From: Dinoroseobacter sp. | Lineage (GTDB): Bacteria; Pseudomonadota; Alphaproteobacteria; Rhodobacterales; Rhodobacteraceae | Assembly: GCA_017643385.1 (NCBI GenBank) | Contig: JAEPNN010000003.1 | Coordinates: 62,001 to 126,000, forward strand | Length of the DNA: 64,000 bases | Reading direction: 5' to 3' | In this document: piece after piece, positions 17,806 to 27,373 of the stretch | Layout of the letters: each line of letters opens with the position of its first letter | Numbering within the stretch: position 1 is the stretch's first letter | The notes under the pieces: generated by a model | What the model saw: only the letters and a program-made list of their open reading frames with translations | What the model was told of the DNA's origin: nothing | The model's database searches: none | Translations under genes and position numbers: made by a program

Positions 17806-19668
17806 ATGCTGCGAATTTCTGACATCTCCTACTCGGTTGAAGGCCGCCCGCTGTTTGAGGGGGCGTCTTGTACGGTGCCAACAGGACACAAGGTCGGCAT
17901 TGTCGGCCGGAACGGGGCGGGCAAAACAACGCTCTTTCGTCTGATCCGCGGGGAACTGACGCTTGATGGGGGGACGATTTCGGTGCCCGAGCGGGCCCGC
18001 ATTGGCGGAGTTGCGCAGGAGGTGCCCGCGTCTGAAACATCGCTTCTGGACACTGTGCTTGCCGCAGATACCGAACGCGCGTCGCTTCTGGCAGAGGCAG
18101 AAACCGCGACAGACGCAGAACGCATTGCAGAAATTCAGACACGGCTTGCCGATATCGACGCGTGGTCGGCAGAGGCTCGCGCGGCAACAATCCTGACAGG
18201 GCTGGGCTTTCCAACACCGCAACATGCCATGCCATGTTCTGCCTTTTCGGGCGGCTGGCGGATGCGCGTGGCTCTGGCAGGTGTGCTCTTTGCTCAACCT
18301 GACTTGCTGTTGCTTGATGAACCGACCAACTATCTTGATCTGGAAGGGGCTCTCTGGCTTGAGGCCTACCTGGCGCGCTACCCCCACACCGTGATGATCA
18401 TCAGCCACGACCGGGGCCTTCTGAACCGCGCTGTGGGCGCTATTTTGCATCTGGAAGACCGCAAGCTTACGCTGTGGCAAGGTCCCTATGACCAGTTCGC
18501 CCGACAGCGCGCCGAACAACGTGCGGTTCAGGTCGCTGCAGCAAAGAAAGTGACAGCGCAGCGTGCGCATCTGCAGGCCTTTGTCGACCGCTTCAAGGCC
18601 AAGGCCTCCAAAGCCAAGCAGGCCCAGTCGCGCGTCAAGATGCTTGAGAAGCTTCAGCCGATCACGCCCCCGGAAGAGGCGGCCAAACAGGTCTTCACCT
18701 TTCCTGAACCGGAAGAGCTTTCGCCACCGATTGTCGCGCTCGATGGCACCGCCGTGGGTTATAACGGCAAGGCTGTCCTCTCACGGTTAAACTTAAGGAT
18801 CGACCAGGACGACAGGATTGCGCTTCTGGGTCGGAATGGAGAAGGAAAGTCTACCCTTTCCAAACTCCTGGCTGGTAAACTTAAAGCACTTGAAGGAAGT
18901 CTTACATCCTCTTCAAAGCTTCGGATCGGATATTTCGCCCAGCATCAGGTCGACGAGCTTTTCGTTGATGAGACCCCGTTGCAGCACATCCAGCGCCTGC
19001 GCCCGACAGAGACGCCATCCAAGTTAAGGGCGCGTCTTGCGGGCTTTGGTCTAATGGCTGATCAAGCTGAAACCGTTGTTGCACGTCTTTCAGGGGGACA
19101 GAAAGCACGCCTGTCGTTGCTGCTTGCCACGCTTGATGCGCCGCATCTGCTTATCCTTGACGAGCCAACAAACCACCTCGATGTTCAAAGCCGTGAGGCA
19201 CTTGTCGAAGCCCTGACCGCCTATTCTGGCGCAGTTATACTGGTCAGCCACGACATGCATCTTCTCGGGCTCGTGGCGGACAGGCTCTGGTTGGTGAAAG
19301 ACGGTCGAGTTAAGCCTTACGAGGACGATCTTGAGACATATCGCAAAATGCTGCTTGCGCCCAAGGAAGAGACAAAACCGGCAAAGTCATCTGCCAAGCC
19401 TGCAGCCAAGAAACGTGCCTCAAGGGAAGAGATACTGACCCTTCGTTCAGAGTTGCGAAAGGCCGAGGATCGCATCGCGAAAATTGAGGACATGCGCGGT
19501 AAGCTCGCCGCGAAGCTTGCTGATCCTGAACTGTACGAGGACGCGCAATCTGGACAATTGGCGATCTACAACCGCAAGTATGCAGAGATCATGGATGGCC
19601 TGTCGCGCGCAGAAACAATTTGGATGAGCGCACAAGAGAAGCTTGATGCGGCGACGGAGCAGGCCTGA
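17806..19668 (+). CDS. ABC-F family ATPase (Uup/YheS-like)
   Basis: A 620-residue soluble protein with two ATP-binding cassettes and no membrane domain, as in ribosome-acting ABC-F factors. Cassette 1 has Walker A GRNGAGKTT and FSGGWRMRVALAG then LLLLDEPTNYLD. Cassette 2 has GRNGEGKST, LSGGQKARLSLLLA and LLILDEPTNHLD. A charged inter-cassette linker (about residues 235-310) corresponds to the P-site tRNA interaction motif region. The Lys/Ala-rich segment near 520 and a C-terminal coiled coil (about 545-615) are Uup-like. It is followed three bases later by marC. Confidence 0.93.
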   Translation: MLRISDISYSVEGRPLFEGASCTVPTGHKVGIVGRNGAGKTTLFRLIRGELTLDGGTISVPERARIGGVAQEVPASETSLLDTVLAADTERASLLAEAETATDAERIAEIQTRLADIDAWSAEARAATILTGLGFPTPQHAMPCSAFSGGWRMRVALAGVLFAQPDLLLLDEPTNYLDLEGALWLEAYLARYPHTVMIISHDRGLLNRAVGAILHLEDRKLTLWQGPYDQFARQRAEQRAVQVAAAKKVTAQRAHLQAFVDRFKAKASKAKQAQSRVKMLEKLQPITPPEEAAKQVFTFPEPEELSPPIVALDGTAVGYNGKAVLSRLNLRIDQDDRIALLGRNGEGKSTLSKLLAGKLKALEGSLTSSSKLRIGYFAQHQVDELFVDETPLQHIQRLRPTETPSKLRARLAGFGLMADQAETVVARLSGGQKARLSLLLATLDAPHLLILDEPTNHLDVQSREALVEALTAYSGAVILVSHDMHLLGLVADRLWLVKDGRVKPYEDDLETYRKMLLAPKEETKPAKSSAKPAAKKRASREEILTLRSELRKAEDRIAKIEDMRGKLAAKLADPELYEDAQSGQLAIYNRKYAEIMDGLSRAETIWMSAQEKLDAATEQA

Positions 19669-19670
19669 TA

Positions 19671-20291
19671 ATGCCCGATACTGCTTTTCTCATCACTGCC
19701 TTCGTAACCCTGTTCGTGGTGATCGATCCTGTGGGCCTAACGCCCCTTTTCGCGGCTCTCACGAAAGGCATGAACGAAGCCCATCGCCGCGCGGTTGGCT
19801 TGCGCGCAATCGCAGTTGGGTTCTTTTTGCTAACGCTTTTCGGGATCGCCGGGGAAGGCTTGCTGAACTTCGTCGGAATCTCGATGCCTGCCTTCAGCAT
19901 CGCAGGGGGACTTCTGCTTTTCCTGACAGCGCTCGATATGCTGTTCGAACGCCGGACCCAACGACGCGAAGAAAAGGTCGAAGAGCTGCCCGATCCGTCG
20001 GTGTTCCCGTTGGCGACACCGCTGATCGCGGGACCCGGCGCATTGGCCACGATGATCCTGCTGACGGGTCAGTTTCAGGGGGATTGGGTCGGCATCGCCG
20101 TCATTCACGCGGTGATGGCGTCTGTGCTTGCCGTCGTTTTCATTCTGTTTCTTGGTGCCGGATTGCTTGAACGCTTGCTGGGCAACACCGGCATCAACGT
20201 GGTCACGCGGCTTCTGGGCATGCTCCTTGCCGCGCTTTCCGTGCAGTTTGTTCTGAACGGCATTCAAGATCTCGGGTTTTTGAGCAGCTGA
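19671..20291 (+). CDS. MarC family integral membrane protein
   Basis: A 206-residue protein with six predicted transmembrane helices. FVTLFVVIDPVGLTPLFAAL and PLATPLIAGPGALATMILL are characteristic of MarC/UPF0056. The function of the family is unresolved; the older link to multiple antibiotic resistance was not upheld. It is almost contiguous with the ABC-F gene and presumably shares its transcript. Confidence 0.9.
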   Translation: MPDTAFLITAFVTLFVVIDPVGLTPLFAALTKGMNEAHRRAVGLRAIAVGFFLLTLFGIAGEGLLNFVGISMPAFSIAGGLLLFLTALDMLFERRTQRREEKVEELPDPSVFPLATPLIAGPGALATMILLTGQFQGDWVGIAVIHAVMASVLAVVFILFLGAGLLERLLGNTGINVVTRLLGMLLAALSVQFVLNGIQDLGFLSS

Positions 20292-20350
20292 CCGGTCGCT
20301 ATTTGTACCAGAAACCTTATGTATTTCGATGAAATGCAAAGAATTGTGCG

Positions 20351-20932
20351 ATGACCTCAGATCAGATCATGCAAATTGCCTACCTGGCCGTTCTGGGCAT
20401 AGCAATTCTGATCGGCGTGCTGTTCCAATCACGCGGTCGGATCGGCACGGTCCTTCGGCAGGGCACAAGTTGGCTCTTTATTTTCCTCGCAGTTGTTGTC
20501 GGCTATGGTATCTGGAGTGATACGGGCTTTTCCCGTCTCCCACAGCAATCGGTTTTTGCGGAAGAAGGTCGCATTGAGGTTCCCCGCTCAAGGGATGGAC
20601 ACTATCACCTGACACTTGTGATCAATGGCGTGCCTGTTCATACCATCGTCGATACCGGCGCCAGTGACCTCGTATTAACGCGGACTGACGCAGAGCGGGT
20701 TGGGCTGCTGCTCGACGAATTGATTTTCGCGGGACGCGCAAACACGGCCAACGGGCGTGTTGAGACGGCGCATGTAAAGCTCGACAACGTGTCTCTGGGC
20801 CCGATTGAGGACCGTTTGGTGCCCGCTCTGGTCAATAGTGGTGAGATGAACAGATCTCTCTTAGGCATGAGCTATCTCAGCCGTTTCACGCGTCTGGAGA
20901 TTTCCGAAAACCGCTTGATATTAGTGCGCTAG
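20351..20932 (+). CDS. Membrane-anchored retropepsin-like aspartic protease
   Basis: A 193-residue protein with two N-terminal transmembrane segments (about residues 7-22 and 33-52) and a C-terminal clan AA aspartic protease domain. The active-site motif VDTGASDLVLT is at about residues 100-110, and SLLGMSYLSRF matches the conserved second segment of the TIGR02281 family. Like other retropepsins it has a single catalytic Asp and should act as a dimer, probably in the periplasm. Its 3' end overlaps the convergent holC by four bases. Confidence 0.85.
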   Translation: MTSDQIMQIAYLAVLGIAILIGVLFQSRGRIGTVLRQGTSWLFIFLAVVVGYGIWSDTGFSRLPQQSVFAEEGRIEVPRSRDGHYHLTLVINGVPVHTIVDTGASDLVLTRTDAERVGLLLDELIFAGRANTANGRVETAHVKLDNVSLGPIEDRLVPALVNSGEMNRSLLGMSYLSRFTRLEISENRLILVR

Positions 20933-21390
20933 CCTACATCTTCGGTAGACGCCTTCATGGTCCAGCCACCATCCGCATCGCTCCAGTACTGCGCCGATAC
21001 GCCAGCTGCCGTAAGTGACTTCCACTGCGTCCTTGCGTGGGCAACCGCATCCGCATCCTGCCCATCAAACAGGATCATGCCCCTATCACAGGTCTGAATT
21101 TCGTCGGGTTCAAGCGGTGCACCAAGAACAGAAATCACTGCTTCGCGTGCCCCCCGCGGGACATCCGGGCCCGTAATCAGAATGTGTTGAAGGGGGCCGT
21201 CTTGCGCACCGTGAGGAAGGAAACTTCCAGGATCAAAGGTCCAGAGCATATCATCGATTTGGTCGCGCGCATTTGCGTCGGGCGCACGGACTAGTACGCG
21301 CCACCCCGCATCACGCGATTTTTGTAGCAATGTCGGAAGCGTTGCACTGAGGGGCGACCTCGTCATGTGATAGAAATAGACCGCCCCCAT
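20929..21390 (-). CDS. holC: DNA polymerase III chi subunit
   Basis: A 153-residue protein matching HolC: GAVYFYHMTRSPLSATLPTL at the N-terminus, GWRVLVRA and the DDMLWTFDPGSFLPHG segment. Chi links the clamp loader to SSB. It follows pepA by six bases on the same strand, the classical pepA-holC pairing. Confidence 0.92.
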   Translation of the reverse strand: MGAVYFYHMTRSPLSATLPTLLQKSRDAGWRVLVRAPDANARDQIDDMLWTFDPGSFLPHGAQDGPLQHILITGPDVPRGAREAVISVLGAPLEPDEIQTCDRGMILFDGQDADAVAHARTQWKSLTAAGVSAQYWSDADGGWTMKASTEDVG

Positions 21391-21396
21391 CTGCGC

Positions 21397-22863
21397 TTAC
21401 CCTTCGTATTTGTCCGCAATCAAACGATCGAGCGCACGAACGCCCCAACCTGTTGCCCCCGCAGGCGCATAACTGGTCTCGGCCGCAATCGAAGCAACGC
21501 CCGCGATATCAAGATGACACCATGCAACATCATCTTTGACAAAGCGTTTGAGGAACTGTGCTGCGGTGATAGATCCACCGGCCCGTCCGCCGATATTTTT
21601 CATGTCAGCGATGCGCGATTTCAGAAGCTTGTCATACCCTGGCCCCATAGGCATCCGCCAGGCACCTTCGTCCTCTGTTGCGGCAGCCTTCAGGAAAGCA
21701 TCCGCCAAGTCGTCATTGTTGGAAAAGACGCCTGCGTTTTCATGGCCCAGTCCGATAATGATCGCACCCGTCAGGGTGGCAAGGTTGATCATCCCGACAG
21801 GTTCAAACCGTTCTTGCGCATACCAAAGTAAGTCGGCCAATACCAACCGTCCTTCAGCATCAGTGTTGATCACCTCGACCGTGTCACCCTTCATCGACGT
21901 CACAACGTCGCCAGGTCGCTGGGCTTTACCGTCTGGCATGTTCTCGACAAGTCCAACAAGACCCACGACATTTGCGGCCGCCTTTCTGGCAGCAATGGCT
22001 TTCATGACACCTGCGACAACTCCGGCGCCGCCCATGTCCATGGTCATGTCTTCCATGCCAGCGGCAGGCTTTATGGAAATACCACCTGTGTCAAAGACAA
22101 CGCCTTTGCCGACAAGCGCAAACGGCTTTTCATCACTGCCGCCCTTCCAGTTCATCACAACCACTTTGGATGGGCTTTCAGATCCGACACCAACTGCCAG
22201 CAGCGTCCGCATTCCAAGGGCTTCGAGATCCGCTTCCTCAAGGACTTCCACTTCAACACCAAGGCTTGAAAGTTCAACAAGGCGATCTGCAAATTCCGAA
22301 GTGGTCAGTACGTTTGCGGGCTCGTTGGTGAGGTCTCTGGTGAACATCACGCCCTCTGCAACTGCGCGCATAGGGGCATAATTCGATTCGACCTCTTCTG
22401 GCTTGGTGGCCATGACCAAAACTGCGCCGGATGGGTCGCCCTGATCTGATTTGTGGTCCTTGAACGCGTAGCTTCTAAGGGTGAGACCCTGAACGATGCT
22501 TGCAGTCTCGCGGTGCCCATCCGCCATCAAGGTCAGAGATTTATCTCCATTGACCTTGGCCAGATCGGCGCCTGCTTTTCGCGCTTGTGTCGCCGAGCAC
22601 CGTGCGGGCAGCTTGACCAGATAGAGTTTCTCGGAGGCAACGCCCACCGGAAACGCAAGGCTTGTGACGTCCCCTGTTTTAGCCTTTTCGAACATTTGGC
22701 TTTCTACAGCTCGCGCAATGGATCCTTTTGTTAGACGATTCAAACGGCGCGCTGATGCGCCCAGCTTGCCTGTTTCAGGCACCAAAACAGCCAGTGATCC
22801 GGTCGCATCAGCAATCTGATCCAAATTCGTTTCCTGAAAGCTAACGTCGATCAGATCGGTCAT
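21397..22863 (-). CDS. pepA: Leucyl (cytosol) aminopeptidase, M17
   Basis: A 488-residue dimetal aminopeptidase. The C-terminal catalytic domain carries GKGVVFDTGGISIKPAAGM (Lys and Asp ligands), MDMGGAG and the signature NTDAEGRLVLAD, and the N-terminal 170 residues form the alpha/beta regulatory domain. It removes N-terminal residues from peptides in the cytoplasm. It is divergent from lptF with a 134-base shared promoter region, and operonic with holC. Confidence 0.96.
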   Translation of the reverse strand: MTDLIDVSFQETNLDQIADATGSLAVLVPETGKLGASARRLNRLTKGSIARAVESQMFEKAKTGDVTSLAFPVGVASEKLYLVKLPARCSATQARKAGADLAKVNGDKSLTLMADGHRETASIVQGLTLRSYAFKDHKSDQGDPSGAVLVMATKPEEVESNYAPMRAVAEGVMFTRDLTNEPANVLTTSEFADRLVELSSLGVEVEVLEEADLEALGMRTLLAVGVGSESPSKVVVMNWKGGSDEKPFALVGKGVVFDTGGISIKPAAGMEDMTMDMGGAGVVAGVMKAIAARKAAANVVGLVGLVENMPDGKAQRPGDVVTSMKGDTVEVINTDAEGRLVLADLLWYAQERFEPVGMINLATLTGAIIIGLGHENAGVFSNNDDLADAFLKAAATEDEGAWRMPMGPGYDKLLKSRIADMKNIGGRAGGSITAAQFLKRFVKDDVAWCHLDIAGVASIAAETSYAPAGATGWGVRALDRLIADKYEG

Positions 22864-22997
22864 TTACATCTCCCATTCAGAACCTTTCGGAGCATAGGTA
22901 AGCCGAGTACCGCAGCTTGACCAGTTTAGAGTTTTGCCTGCCTCAATATTCCGCTAAGGTCCCTGCAAACATAGGCAAAAAGAGTAACAACCCGCGC

Positions 22998-24125
22998 ATG
23001 TTGGCCCGCTTCGACAGATACGTTCTGGGACAATTGATGGTTGTCTTCGGGTTCTTCGCCTTCATCATCGTGATGATCTATTGGGTGAACCGCGCCATTA
23101 CGCTGTTCGACAAGCTTGTGGGAGACGGCCAGTCGATCGCAGTGTTCATCGAATTTACGCTGCTCATCATCCCGTTTCTGCTTTTTATCATACTGCCAAT
23201 GGCGGCCTTTGCTGCATCCATCCAAGTCGCCAACCGACTGTCTGGTGAAAGTGAAATGGTCGTGCTGAGATCATCCGGGATCAGCGCGTTTCGCATGGCG
23301 CGGTCATCGTTTGTCTTTGGTGTGATGGTCTGTCTGATGATGCTGGTTCTGTCGCACGTGCTCGTGCCTATTGCACGCACACAGCTGGCCGCACGCGAAG
23401 CGGACCTTTCGGAAGATGTGACATCCCGTTTTCTGAGCGAGGGACAATTTCAGCACCCCTCGAGCGGAATCACCGTTTTTATTGGCGCTATTACACCTAC
23501 CGGAATACTCGAACGTGTGATGCTAACTGACGCGCGCGATCCAAACGCCCAGGTGTTTTACACTGCGGATCAGGCCTTGCTGGTCAAGGCTGAAGACGGA
23601 CCACGATTGATCATGATCGAAGGTATGTCCCAGACATTGGACGCCGACCAGAAATTATCTGTACTACACTTTCAGGATTTTGCCTTTGATCTGGGCGAAT
23701 TGACCCAAATAGCAACGCGAGTGCTATACGATCTTCGAGCCTATCCGACTTTGGCGCTGATGTTCGCGCCGGATGAGATAATGGCTGCTACGGAATTTAC
23801 CCGGGCACAACTATTGCATGAAGCACATACGCGAAGTTCGAAATCCTTAGCGGCGATCTTCATAGCGACCATTGGCTTCTCGGTTTTACTTATCGGAAGT
23901 TTCAGTCGTTTTGGATTCTGGCAGCAGGTGGCGTTTGGCATCCTGCTTCTGGTCATTTTGCAAACGATCAACAATGCCGTTGAAAATATTGCACTGAAGA
24001 ACGCGTTCGCTTGGCCATTACTCTACCTTCCTGTTTTGGCTGGGGCGTTTATGGCTTGGACACTATTGAGCCTCGCGGATCACCCTTTGCGCGCTCGACT
24101 TCGCAGTTGGCGGAGGGCGGTATGA
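22998..24125 (+). CDS. lptF: LPS export permease LptF
   Basis: A 375-residue inner-membrane subunit of LptB2FG, which extracts LPS from the outer leaflet of the inner membrane. Transmembrane helices lie near residues 10-35, 55-80, 100-120, 275-300, 305-325 and 335-355, with a periplasmic beta-jellyroll domain between helices 3 and 4. The family motif is MLARFDRYVLGQLM. The ATG at 22998 is chosen because homology starts there rather than at an in-frame start 81 bases upstream. Its stop overlaps the lptG start (ATGA). Confidence 0.93.
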   Translation: MLARFDRYVLGQLMVVFGFFAFIIVMIYWVNRAITLFDKLVGDGQSIAVFIEFTLLIIPFLLFIILPMAAFAASIQVANRLSGESEMVVLRSSGISAFRMARSSFVFGVMVCLMMLVLSHVLVPIARTQLAAREADLSEDVTSRFLSEGQFQHPSSGITVFIGAITPTGILERVMLTDARDPNAQVFYTADQALLVKAEDGPRLIMIEGMSQTLDADQKLSVLHFQDFAFDLGELTQIATRVLYDLRAYPTLALMFAPDEIMAATEFTRAQLLHEAHTRSSKSLAAIFIATIGFSVLLIGSFSRFGFWQQVAFGILLLVILQTINNAVENIALKNAFAWPLLYLPVLAGAFMAWTLLSLADHPLRARLRSWRRAV

Positions 24126-25219
24126 CCCTTCAGTTTTACATCGCAAGACGTTTCGCGGTGACATTCATTACTGTCATTACAATGTTTGGCGGCCTCATTT
24201 TTTTGACAGACATGGTCGAGCAGTTCCGTCGCTTCCAAGCTGCCGATATTTCACTCGGTCGTTCCGCGGGGCTTGCCGCGCTGAACCTACCGCTTAACTT
24301 ATACCAAATCCTACCGCTTCTCATGATTATCGCGACAGTGACGCTTTTTCTTCGTCTGGCACGAACTTCAGAGCTTGTTATCACTCGCGCTGCTGGTCGT
24401 TCAGCCATTCGGAGCTTAGGATCTCCGCTTGTTGTTGCAGCATTTATAGGCCTTATCGCGATTACCGTCTTTAACCCAATCGTTACAGCAACTTCTGAGC
24501 GGTACCAATCCGTCGTAGACACACTTAGATACGGTCAACGCAGTGTATTATCCGTCAGTGCAGAAGGACTGTGGCTTCGTCAAACCTCAGTTGACGGACA
24601 AGTTGTCGTAAATGCGCGCGGCGCCAGCGAAAACGGTACAGAACTGTTTGACGTGACCTTTCTCACGTTTAACGAAGTCGGGCGCCCGATATCGCGCATC
24701 TGGGCCGAAAGCGCCAAGTTGCGTGTAGGATCTTGGGATCTGAGAAATACAAAAAACTGGCTAATCTCGTTGGGACTGAACCCAGAAGTGAATGCTGAAT
24801 TCCATGAAAGCTTCACGCTAAACACCGATCTGACCCCTGATCGCATTATCGAAGGGTTCCGCGCGCCCAGCTCTATCCCCATCTGGGATCTTCCCCATTT
24901 CATTGATCAGCTTGAAGAGGCGGGCTTTTCAGCACGCACTTATCACGTCTGGATGCATATGGAGCTTGCCACGCCACTTCTGATGATGGCGATGGTACTT
25001 ATCGGCGCAGGATTTACGATGCGACACACACGGTTCGGACGGACCGGGCTGATGGTTCTTTTCGCGATCTTGATGGGTTTTGGGATGTTTTTCCTGAAAT
25101 CTTTCACTCAGATCCTTGGTGATACAGGCAAGATACCTGTCCTTCTGGCAGCGTGGACGCCACCACTTGCAGGTATGATGCTGTCTCTTGGTCTCCTTCT
25201 ACACACAGAGGACGGCTAA
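24122..25219 (+). CDS. lptG: LPS export permease LptG
   Basis: A 365-residue partner of LptF with the same six-helix plus periplasmic jellyroll plan (MTLQFYIARRFAVTF at the N-terminus). ATG at 24122 forms a four-base overlap with the lptF stop, giving equimolar translation. Base composition is somewhat more AT-rich at third positions than in the neighbours, though the gene is intact. Confidence 0.93.
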   Translation: MTLQFYIARRFAVTFITVITMFGGLIFLTDMVEQFRRFQAADISLGRSAGLAALNLPLNLYQILPLLMIIATVTLFLRLARTSELVITRAAGRSAIRSLGSPLVVAAFIGLIAITVFNPIVTATSERYQSVVDTLRYGQRSVLSVSAEGLWLRQTSVDGQVVVNARGASENGTELFDVTFLTFNEVGRPISRIWAESAKLRVGSWDLRNTKNWLISLGLNPEVNAEFHESFTLNTDLTPDRIIEGFRAPSSIPIWDLPHFIDQLEEAGFSARTYHVWMHMELATPLLMMAMVLIGAGFTMRHTRFGRTGLMVLFAILMGFGMFFLKSFTQILGDTGKIPVLLAAWTPPLAGMMLSLGLLLHTEDG

Positions 25220-27348
25220 TGCATTGGCTTTGGTTCCCGATGCGGACTTTCGCAAGTATAGCCATGTTGCTCGCAATGTGGCCTTCAATTGGCGCGGCTC
25301 AGTCTGAGGCAACGCTGATTGCAGACCGGATCACATCACAACGTACTGGTATCCTGAACGCAGAAGGAAACGTCGAGGTCCTGCATAACGGGCGTCGGCT
25401 CAAGGCGACGCGGGTGGTCTATGATCGTCAAACCGATAGCATCGAATTGACCGGGCCAATCCTGCTTGTCGACACTGACGGGACAATCCTCACTGCGGAA
25501 AGCGCCGAGCTTTCATCAGATCTTCGGGACGGCATTCTTCGCAGCGCGCGCATGGTTCTGGATCAGCAACTTCAGATCGCCGCACAGGAAATTCACCGCG
25601 TTGACGAGCGGTATATTCAGGCATTGCGAACCGTATCATCTGCTTGCCAAGTGTGTGACGATGACCCCACGCCGCTTTGGCAAATTCGTGCCACGCGCAT
25701 CATCCACGACAAAGATGAACAACAGCTTTATTATGAAAATGCTGTGCTGGACATTGCAGGCTTGCCAGTTGCGTATGTGCCGCGCCTGCGATTGCCTGAC
25801 GGTTCACTACGCCGCGCGACCGGATTCCTTGTGCCTGTCTACAGGGTGTCCGACCGCGTCGGGACACAGATCACGCTTCCATATTTCATACGACTGGGAG
25901 ACACATCGGACCTTACCTTTTCGCCGTCCTTCACCAGCAACGACTCGTTTACGTTAGGCGGTCAATACCGTCGGGCATTCAGCTTTGGCGAAGTCCAACT
26001 CGACTTTGCGTATACGACCGACCAGCTCGTTAACGGGCCGCGAGGCTTTGTCCGAGGGCTTGGACGGTTCGATTTGCCCTTAGGCTTTGAGCTAAATCTT
26101 GATGTCGAAGACGTAAGTGACGGCGGCTACTACCGAGACTATGGCCTTCCAGAAACGGATAGGATTGACAGCACAGCGCGGATCAGTCGTGTGCGGCGCG
26201 ATGAATTTGTCAGCATCGATGGCATTTACTACACTTCGCTTCGCTCTGCGGAGTCTAATAACACGTTGGCCCGTCGCGTGGGCGAGGCCGAGTATATTCG
26301 TCGTTTTCGGCCAGATTGGATTGGTGGCATTGCAGAACTTCGCTTTTCCGCCCAAGGTCACGCACGTCCGTCGGACACTGATGTGACCGGTCGTGACATG
26401 GCACGCCTCGGGTTTGAAGGCAGTTGGCAGCGCAGCGAGGTCTTCCGAAACGGTCTCGTTGCAACGGGTATGCTCGGTGTGTCGGGCGACTACCATATTG
26501 TTCAACAGGACAGCACCTCTCCCGGCGACGCCTCGAGAATTGTCCCTCGCGCAGGCGTTGAATTACGTCTTCCCATGATCCGCCGCAGTGCCACTGCAAA
26601 TAATCTTCTTGAACCCATCGTCCAAGTTCTCTGGTCTGGCAAAGACCCCAGAGTTGTTCCGAATGAATACAGTCTGCTGAACGAATTCGATGAAGGGAAT
26701 CTCTTCACCTTTGACAGATTTGCCGGACAAGACCGCGTCGAACAGGGTTTGCGCGCCAATATTGGCCTTCGCTGGACGCGTTACGCAGAAAGTGGCTGGA
26801 AGCTTGGTGCCACAGTGGGTCGTGTTGCCTCTGTCGACCCCCACCCCGACTTTGCAGAGTCTATGGGAATGCAAGACCAGCTAAGTGATTGGCTTACCTC
26901 AGTTCGTCTCGACTTGCCTTCCGGGTTGAATGTGACTGCACGCGCACAAACGCAGGCAAATCTACTTGTGAACAAGGCTGCTGTGCGTTTAAGGCTAACG
27001 CGCGGCAAACTTGACATGGCCGGCACGTATACCTGGTTGCGCCCCGATATTGCTGTCGGTCGCCCCTTTGAGACTTCTGAATTCACAGCGACTGCGAATT
27101 ATGGACTGGTGGGGGACTTCAAGCTTCGCGCAGGCTGGCAGTATGACCTATCTGCAGAAGCGACCCGCTCAGACAGTCTTGGGCTTTCATATCAAAACGA
27201 GTGCGTGACCTTTGACCTGTCCCTCTCACGCAGCTACACAACATCAGGAAACGTGGCGCCATCCACGAGTTACGGTATATTGATCCAACTGGATGGATTT
27301 GGCACCAATCGGCCGACAAGCGGGCAACGACGCCAGTGCCGCGGATAA
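25219..27348 (+). CDS. lptD: LPS-assembly outer membrane protein LptD
   Basis: A 709-residue protein: signal peptide (residues 1-28, SIGAAQ), OstA-like periplasmic beta-jellyroll (about 30-150), then an outer-membrane beta-barrel to the C-terminus. Cysteines at 143 and 146 in the N-terminal domain and 662 and 707 in the barrel are arranged to allow inter-domain disulfides like those needed in E. coli LptD. It starts at an ATG overlapping the lptG stop by one base (TAATG) and ends shortly before the surA-like chaperone gene, so transporter and chaperone are likely co-expressed. Confidence 0.94.
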   Translation: MHWLWFPMRTFASIAMLLAMWPSIGAAQSEATLIADRITSQRTGILNAEGNVEVLHNGRRLKATRVVYDRQTDSIELTGPILLVDTDGTILTAESAELSSDLRDGILRSARMVLDQQLQIAAQEIHRVDERYIQALRTVSSACQVCDDDPTPLWQIRATRIIHDKDEQQLYYENAVLDIAGLPVAYVPRLRLPDGSLRRATGFLVPVYRVSDRVGTQITLPYFIRLGDTSDLTFSPSFTSNDSFTLGGQYRRAFSFGEVQLDFAYTTDQLVNGPRGFVRGLGRFDLPLGFELNLDVEDVSDGGYYRDYGLPETDRIDSTARISRVRRDEFVSIDGIYYTSLRSAESNNTLARRVGEAEYIRRFRPDWIGGIAELRFSAQGHARPSDTDVTGRDMARLGFEGSWQRSEVFRNGLVATGMLGVSGDYHIVQQDSTSPGDASRIVPRAGVELRLPMIRRSATANNLLEPIVQVLWSGKDPRVVPNEYSLLNEFDEGNLFTFDRFAGQDRVEQGLRANIGLRWTRYAESGWKLGATVGRVASVDPHPDFAESMGMQDQLSDWLTSVRLDLPSGLNVTARAQTQANLLVNKAAVRLRLTRGKLDMAGTYTWLRPDIAVGRPFETSEFTATANYGLVGDFKLRAGWQYDLSAEATRSDSLGLSYQNECVTFDLSLSRSYTTSGNVAPSTSYGILIQLDGFGTNRPTSGQRRQCRG

Positions 27349-27373
27349 GACGATAGGTAGAAACGAAAAAAGA

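Noticed and set aside
17329-18570. A 413-codon minus-strand frame across the MFS and ABC-F genes
   Set aside because: It crosses the divergent promoter and covers the first ABC cassette and the MFS N-terminal part; no coherent domain.
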